DNA of 48,820 nucleotides from Calocera cornea HHB12733 (Eukaryota > Basidiomycota > Dacrymycetes > Dacrymycetales > Dacrymycetaceae): positions 359,574-408,393 of the forward strand of contig KV423917.1 in the NCBI GenBank assembly GCA_001632435.1, in the 5' to 3' direction. Below are positions 43,174 through 48,820 of the stretch, one piece after another (the stretch's first letter is position 1; each line of letters begins with the position of its first letter). The position numbers were made by a program, and so were the translations under genes. The notes below the pieces were generated by a model, which was not told the origin of the DNA, ran no database searches, and worked only from the letters and a program-made list of their open reading frames with translations.

Positions 43174-44604
43174 GCTGGTTGTCAACACAGCTCTATTATT
43201 GTCAGGAAGGTCTAGGAACAACCATTTGGTCATAACATCGTCCGTGGAGAATATATACATGTGCGACGAGCCATTCATTCGTGCGAGCACGTCAGGATTA
43301 GGAAACCATGGCTCCCTGTTTAGCGAGCTCAGGGCAAGGGCAGATCCCGGCGACAAGGCGTCTTGTCCCTTCACGACAGTTAGTATTATTTCCTTCTTTG
43401 GCAGGAAAGCCTATGACGCAAAATATGGGACAAAACTGCATCCGCAAGTACGAAAGTACCGGAATCACGCGATTCCCATTCATTTCACACTCACACATTC
43501 AGTTTGCAACCTATCCATCCACGCCACATTCTCTGCACTGATCACCCACTCATCTTGCACTCCATTCTGCTTCATCACTTGCTTTGCACTATGTCTACAC
43601 TGGCCTTGCACCGGATGGACATTTGAGTCTGTCACTCAGCTTGCACTACTTCGCCATTCATACCTTTTCAGATGACGCACTGCCTCAGGGTCCCGAGTGA
43701 TTTGCATTCAGTCTGCACTGCGATATTGGTCAACCCTCATTCTCCTTGCACTCGGTAACCATTTGCAGCTCCAAAGGAGCCATCCCTGAAAGTATCGAGA
43801 GACCATTCTGTGGTGAAAGACGTTCTGTTCTCATGGCAGGTACTTCAGAGGTCCGGGCGTCAGTTCCAGTATCTCGTTGCTCCGCGGCCGCGGATTATTT
43901 TCCCTGGCTGGCTTCTATGGGGTTCTCCATCAACTCGGCCATGCAACAGATGCGTGGCACCATCGTAACTGATCAACGGCCGGATCCCCTTCTCGATTGC
44001 TGAAAATATGAGCAGTTTGTCCCCGTGACTGTAAACAGCGCGCTTGCTGGCACAAGCCCAGTGTGTGCACCCGCGATTCGAGCCCGCACCTTCTTTCCGC
44101 TCTTATCCATTCTGGGCTTGCCAGCTTTCCGTCTCTCCCTTCTGTCTTCCCCAGTCCCCGTAGACATCCTTACACCTTCATACCACTGGAGGAACCTTTA
44201 TTTACATACACCATCAACACCGAGCGGAAACCCTTCCATGTCGACTCTATCCCGACCACCCCTGTCGTGCTCAAATTGCAGCCAGTGTCTCAGTTTCATT
44301 TCTCACGTGCGCAATAATCTACAATGGTCTCATTCCAGTATACTCACTACCTCATAGGATACTCCAGAGCCCCATGCTTTTGATCCCCAGACAAGGTGCT
44401 TCTGCGGGTGCCCCCTGGAGCATCATTATCATCCTCGCCCTCTACGCTTCGGATGTCCGCGTACAGGATGCAAATATTACTTCTCCGTGCGTTGTTCCAT
44501 TTTACGTTATTCAACCCCATCTGAGGCGGGAAAATTAGACTTCCGATACCTGGCTTAACACTACACCGTGTGAAAACCAGCTGATTGGCGGCACTCCTTG
44601 CAGT
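43174..44604. other. Intergenic region with short-motif cluster
   Basis: 1.4 kb between the AhpD-like and HECT-like genes, pyrimidine-rich on the plus strand. Apart from the TGCACT cluster at 43533-43752 I see no gene. Open frames at 43199-43675 and 44025-44357 are low-complexity readings of T/C-rich DNA. Confidence 0.5.
43533..43752 (+). repeat. Cluster of (C/T)TGCAC(T/C) motifs
   Basis: Seven copies within 220 bp at about 43533, 43555, 43584, 43606, 43641, 43713 and 43746, irregularly spaced and all in the same orientation. They are separated by C/T-rich sequence. Confidence 0.6.
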
Positions 44605-47600
44605 ATGCCATATATACTTCACGTACCCCACGTCCCTTCTCTTCCGGCACATACATCTTCTTCGCTCTCTGATCGCCAACCGGATCGACTTACAACACTT
44701 CCCTCTTCATCCCCGTCTGGGCCGGAGGCTAATCAATGGGCTACCCGTGGTGGGTCTAGCACAGCTGCACTCGATCAGGCCACCCCTCTTCGTGTACCCT
44801 TGGTGCAGCCCGCTTTTGACCCTGTGCAACTTCTTCAATATTTGCCCGGTATTCCAATGCGGTCGACAACCTTCCTGGAGCAATTGCGGGGAAATGAGTC
44901 GTCCAATGCCAATCTGAACCGTCTCTCAGCATCGGCCCGTCATTCTCCCATGCGCTCTGGGCCCTCGATCATTAGCACACACGCTCGCCGGGGCCGCGGT
45001 CGCGGGTCTCGAGGAGCACGGTTTCAGCATGGCCGTAGCTCTGCCATCCAAGCCTCAGAGGAAGCTGTGACAAGAGTTGAACCGATCCTTTCTCCTCCCA
45101 CCGCACTCTCGGCTGCCCCATCTGGAAATCCACCAAGTAGTGGTCGTCGTCAAGTTGTTGTTACAGTGGTGGTTTTGCCATGTCCGGTCCGTTGCCGACA
45201 GTTCTCCTCATACATTTGATTCTGATGCCAACTTGTCGTAGCTTGGAGGTATACCGGACGTTTTCCCGCTTTCAGACAACCCTGGTCCCAGGCTTTTTGG
45301 TGGGCTGGATAACGATCGCATTCGCATATTATTGGCACGATTTGGGCCTCTTGGCCTTCTTTATCGTATCGACCCCTCCGTTTCCACCCTAAGTCAACTG
45401 GACGAAGGCCTGCGATCGCACCTCGCCCGCCATAGGCTTCAATTTCCTCTCCCGCCTCTGCCACATACTTCGGAAGGTCGTTCGCGTAGTCCACAGCGAT
45501 CACTAGCTTCATCATCCCACGGTGAGTATCATTGGCAATTCGTGCGTCCTGGCCCATCAAGCGGAGACTATCCCGGGCCCTACCAGCCTATTGATATCGA
45601 TCATGCGAGACCACTTGTCCAGCAGCTCAAGACCAGATACGCCCAATGGCGTAATCCCGATCAAACATACGCCCGTGACGTATTGGCCTTTGTCGGTGAG
45701 ATGATATCGTTACCTATCTGCATATGTCAGAGGCTGACCATATCATGATGCATCTTTCCAGTGCCCCGGTTTGGCGGCATACCTGGATACCTCCCTCTGG
45801 CAGCCAACCGAGCTCCGGGTATGCATCGTTGTTTCGTTCGACACGCGCTATACAACATATCCCATAGCGTTCCTGGCTACTCGCATCCTGACGACTCGTG
45901 CTTGGGCCCATCGAGTTGTCTTGTGCCTTCCATAAGTGCCCCGCTCGACGCTCGGACGGATGTCGCTTCTGAAACAACCCCTAGCCAGAGTATGATCCCC
46001 ACGCGTCGTCCTCATAGTGCGGTAAGCTACCACTCATTTTCCTTCTGAACAGGGGAGGGTATTCAGCTTCGCATTTCTGTAGAGCCCGCCGTCTTCTGTC
46101 CTGCTTCCTCCACGCCCCATTACACGTCCTCGTCTTTCAATATTCAGTACATCGCCCATATCGCAAGAAGAAGATCCTTTTCACGTCGACCCGCCTTCTT
46201 CTCCCACTCCCGGGCACATGAATGCTTCAGCAATTGGTCGACCCTATGAGTCGAATACTGAGCAGCGCGCTTCGCTGTCCCCCTTTGCTAGCGATGGTTT
46301 TATCCTCCCACACGCGATTCCGACCCAAAATGGGAACCGCTCATCTGCTGAGAGCCCCGGTGCAGCACTGTCGTTGCATTCTGGGATGCCTGAGTCACCA
46401 TCCCTAAATGCCACCTTTCGTGCATCGCTTTCTCCTCCGAGCACCATAGAAATCATCGACCTCACCCGCGGAAATGATTCTGATTCTTCGGAGTGCATCG
46501 TGCTTGGAGGCTTCACCATTGATGCCTGTTCTGATGACGATTCAGATGATGATGGTCTGGGTACGTGTCATATTCAACATCATCGAGCCAATGTCTTACT
46601 CCCGCCCACAGCTTGGCAACCCAAAACCCTTGGTAATCTGGAATACCGCAGTCAGGTGTCCTGCTGGCAAATGCAGGCTCGCCGAGAACTGCCAGAGCTG
46701 CCCAGTGAGATGGATGTCGCATTCACTGCGGAACTATACCCTGGTCAGCCTGATACGCATACCGAATCCGCAATCGATAGTCTCTCCATGGAGATCACTG
46801 CTACGTTTTGGAAACTTCTGCGCATTGCCTACCCTCCTAGCCCCACCAACAGGTGCGATTCTCAGGATGCCATTGTGGCCTTGCGCAACTTTGCGAGACG
46901 CCTAGCAGGAGAAGAGTTCCGTGTTCTTATGTAACCGTCTCGTTGTGTCGTTGTCTACTGTTTCTCATGATAAAACAGTTTCGGTTGGAGGAGAACTGCA
47001 GCGAGTATCCAACACATTCTTACTCACGGCAGGGGCCCCTCTGTCGTCACGCTCTCGCTCGCTCTGCAGAACTATCTCACTTACAAGCCACAAGCATTCT
47101 GCACTACTCCGGATGGGTATATTGGCATCAATCCGTCATCAGGTTATCACCCGACGGAGAGGCTATTCTGGCGTGGAGTCGGCATCTTGTGCTCCATCTG
47201 GATTTTGCATGCAGCATCACCCCCTTTTTCCATATCGCCTTTTCTTTGTCTTGTAGCGTTATCCGATGATCCCAATGAGGCGGCTCAGCACTATCAAGCA
47301 ATGTCTTATGTCCGTACCTTTGCACCCAAGGCTGCCGACCTCATCGTGTCCTGGGATCGCCTCGCGCCTTTTCATGTTTCGGAGGCCCCGTCAGTGCGGA
47401 CCAAACACTGGCCTCCTCCAAAGTATAAGATGGCTACCTTTCGTCCTCACCTTGAAGCCTTAGACATTGTGAGCAACTTACAGCACACGTATCAAGGAGA
47501 CGCTAATTCTCTTAGGATATCTCGGCATCTACGTCAGAGAATATGGAGGACTTCAAATTGACACGAAATGAACACTCCCGTATCCGATCTCTCCTGCTTT

Positions 47601-48381
47601 GTTCCTTCTTGTTTGGACATCCGACATGCATCCAAAGTGAACAATTCTCCGCATTTGTCGAAGGGTGGAACTTCTTCGATGATCTCCGCTTCGTAAGCCA
47701 ATCTTGTCACACTGCCCAACTAATTTATTAATTGCATCACAGTTCTACGCCAATTCTGCCTTCCCGGACATTCCAACCCTTGTCTATGTGGTCTGGCGTG
47801 ATATTACCATCAACCCAACGACATTCCTTCAACAACGAATACAGTGGGCGCCACCTGATGAGGGGGCTAACAGCTCGGACTGGCTGAGTGTCAAAAAAGC
47901 CTTCTCTCGTTTTCTTGAGCGAGACGGCGCTCCTCGACTCAGTGATTCTGCTGCATCCGATGCCCTTCGAGCGCTGTATCCTGTGTTTGATATCGATCCG
48001 GATGCGAATCCCACACCCTCCGGGATCAACCAACCGCACATTCGCCGGATTTTGCTCAATCGGCTTGTCCTTGGGGTGGACCGGCCTCCGGCAGATGCGA
48101 AAATCAAGGTTTCAAATTTCAGTCTCGTTAATGGAACAGACGAACTCACCTGAATTCAATAGGTCACAATACGGCCCAACTTCAGTCATCGCCCTCGGCA
48201 AGCAAGTGGGGATGCCTCTGATCACACTCTACTCACCGCCCGTGTTTGTTTTGGCACATTAGCCATTGAGTACAGTCCTGTTTTGTTGCGCCTAGCCCTT
48301 GCTGATGACGGTGGATGTGAGTTTGACCATGTGATGATGGCCCACCTTCTATCCTCTGCGCATGATTTCAATATAAACTAA
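44605..48381 (+). CDS. HECT-like E3 ubiquitin ligase candidate (1114 aa)
   Basis: Nine exons: join(44605..45186,45242..45695,45762..46021,46083..46560,46612..46930,46979..47468,47516..47692,47743..48108,48163..48381). The N-terminal half is Ser/Pro-rich and disordered (with RRGRGRGSRGARF near 131), and SPPSTIEIIDLTRGNDSDSSE near residue 560 looks like a SUMO-interacting motif (IEIIDL followed by acidic residues). The C-terminal half has a HECT-like order: GYIGINPSSGYHP, FWRGVGILCSIWILH, SISPFL, and finally TARVCFGTLAIEYS, where Cys1071, 43 residues from the end, sits like the catalytic HECT Cys (usual context TCFN.L). The match is weak and from memory of the family. Introns 44-62 nt, GT-AG. 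The start codon and the 46561-46611 intron are uncertain. Confidence 0.55.
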
Positions 48382-48820
48382 GAGCCCTTCTTTACCTTCA
48401 ACACCTATTTGCTGTTATTTTTACCACCGATTAATAACACATACTGAAAATATATTGAACTGTGGTACATATGAGAAGACAAAAGACGGTCAAGAAGGTT
48501 TTCTTTCAGATTGATCACCAAGGGACATGTCCAGAATGATATGATCATCTTTGTGCACGGGCACATGGATCAATCAATTTTTAATCCCCGTCCATCCTGT
48601 GCCTTTGCCAGTCGGCCACCGTCCGTCGGCCTCGCCAAATCGTACATTATTCTTTACGCACAGTGGTCCTTGCTAACCGGCGGTTAACAGCCGTTAACAG
48701 CCGTTAATAAGGGGTCAACGGCGGGTAACGAAAGAAGATGTATGGTACAATCATGCATTGTTCCATATCGTACAGTGGTCCTTGCTAACCGGCGGTTAAC
48801 AGCCGTTAACAGCCGTTAAT
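48382..48820. other. Right-edge non-coding region
   Basis: 439 bp after the HECT-like stop codon, AT-richer than the rest, without coding signal. It contains the direct repeat at 48660-48820. Confidence 0.6.
48660..48820. repeat. 49-bp direct repeat, 112-bp period
   Basis: Identical 49-bp copies at 48660-48708 and 48772-48820, both beginning ACAGTGGTCC. Inside each copy AACCGGCGGTTAAC forms an imperfect inverted repeat and CAGCCGTTAA is iterated. The second copy runs into the window edge, so the array may continue. Confidence 0.85.

Noticed and set aside
44060..44100. Possible tRNA B-box (GCTCGAATCGC on the minus strand)
   Set aside because: The T-loop consensus GTTCGANNC is not met and no cloverleaf with an anticodon stem could be drawn.
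45522..45561. Intron at the GTGAGT after 45521 in the HECT-like gene
   Set aside because: The available acceptors give the wrong phase and the frame is open without it.
46921..47070. Alternative frame reading SVGGELQR as a HECT N-lobe motif
   Set aside because: Using it requires either a ~27-nt intron or an extra intron; the simple 48-nt intron keeps one frame from 46979 through 47468.

Overview
The window reads as nuclear DNA of an Agaricomycete (basidiomycete) fungus. Most genes are split by many introns of about 45-65 nt with GTGAGT/GTRNGT-like donors and CTRAY branch sites. The proteins are eukaryotic (RPB12, cystinosin, sterol O-acyltransferase, mitoribosomal proteins), and a DUF6593 protein and a HECT-like protein point to mushroom-forming fungi. 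No operons, tRNA or rRNA genes, CRISPR arrays or intact transposons were found. All coordinates were read by eye: exon junctions were chosen so that frame, GT-AG borders and conserved protein motifs agree.

Layout, left to right. 0.3-9.4 kb: a PPR-type mitochondrial protein, a TPMT-family thiol methyltransferase (convergent), a secreted Kex2-type repeat peptide precursor, mitoribosomal uS14m and an HDHD2-like phosphatase. 10.7-18.3 kb: a Ser/Pro-rich orphan, a cystinosin homologue, RPB12 and a sterol O-acyltransferase. 19.4-25.1 kb: a WrbA/Ycp4-type flavodoxin-like quinone reductase and a 951-residue modular Arg/Ser-rich protein. 25.7-32.6 kb: a GH128 glucanase, a two-RRM protein and a DUF6593 protein. 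34.9-48.4 kb: mitoribosomal uL11m, a secreted M28 aminopeptidase, a tiny Cys-rich metallothionein-like protein, a DUF7719-like membrane protein, a FAF1-like ribosome-biogenesis factor, an AhpD-like protein and a large HECT-like protein. A 49-bp direct repeat lies at the right edge.

The left ~31 kb is very GC-rich and the right ~18 kb is clearly less so. The genes are mostly unrelated housekeeping functions. Several are divergent pairs sharing short promoters (cystinosin/RPB12, uL11m/aminopeptidase, DUF7719/FAF1). TATA-type promoters stand in front of the small, probably highly or conditionally expressed genes (repeat peptide, quinone reductase, DUF6593, metallothionein-like).

The most notable item is the repeat peptide gene at 4917-5641 (minus). 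A signal peptide is followed by five near-identical units, each ending in KR or RR, and each unit boundary coincides with a phase-2 intron. Other standouts are an apparent 2-nt micro-exon in RPB12, a protein whose ten exons all keep phase 0 and repeatedly end in an Arg/Ser motif, and an intron that decides whether the quinone reductase carries a C-terminal Cys-Cys tail.
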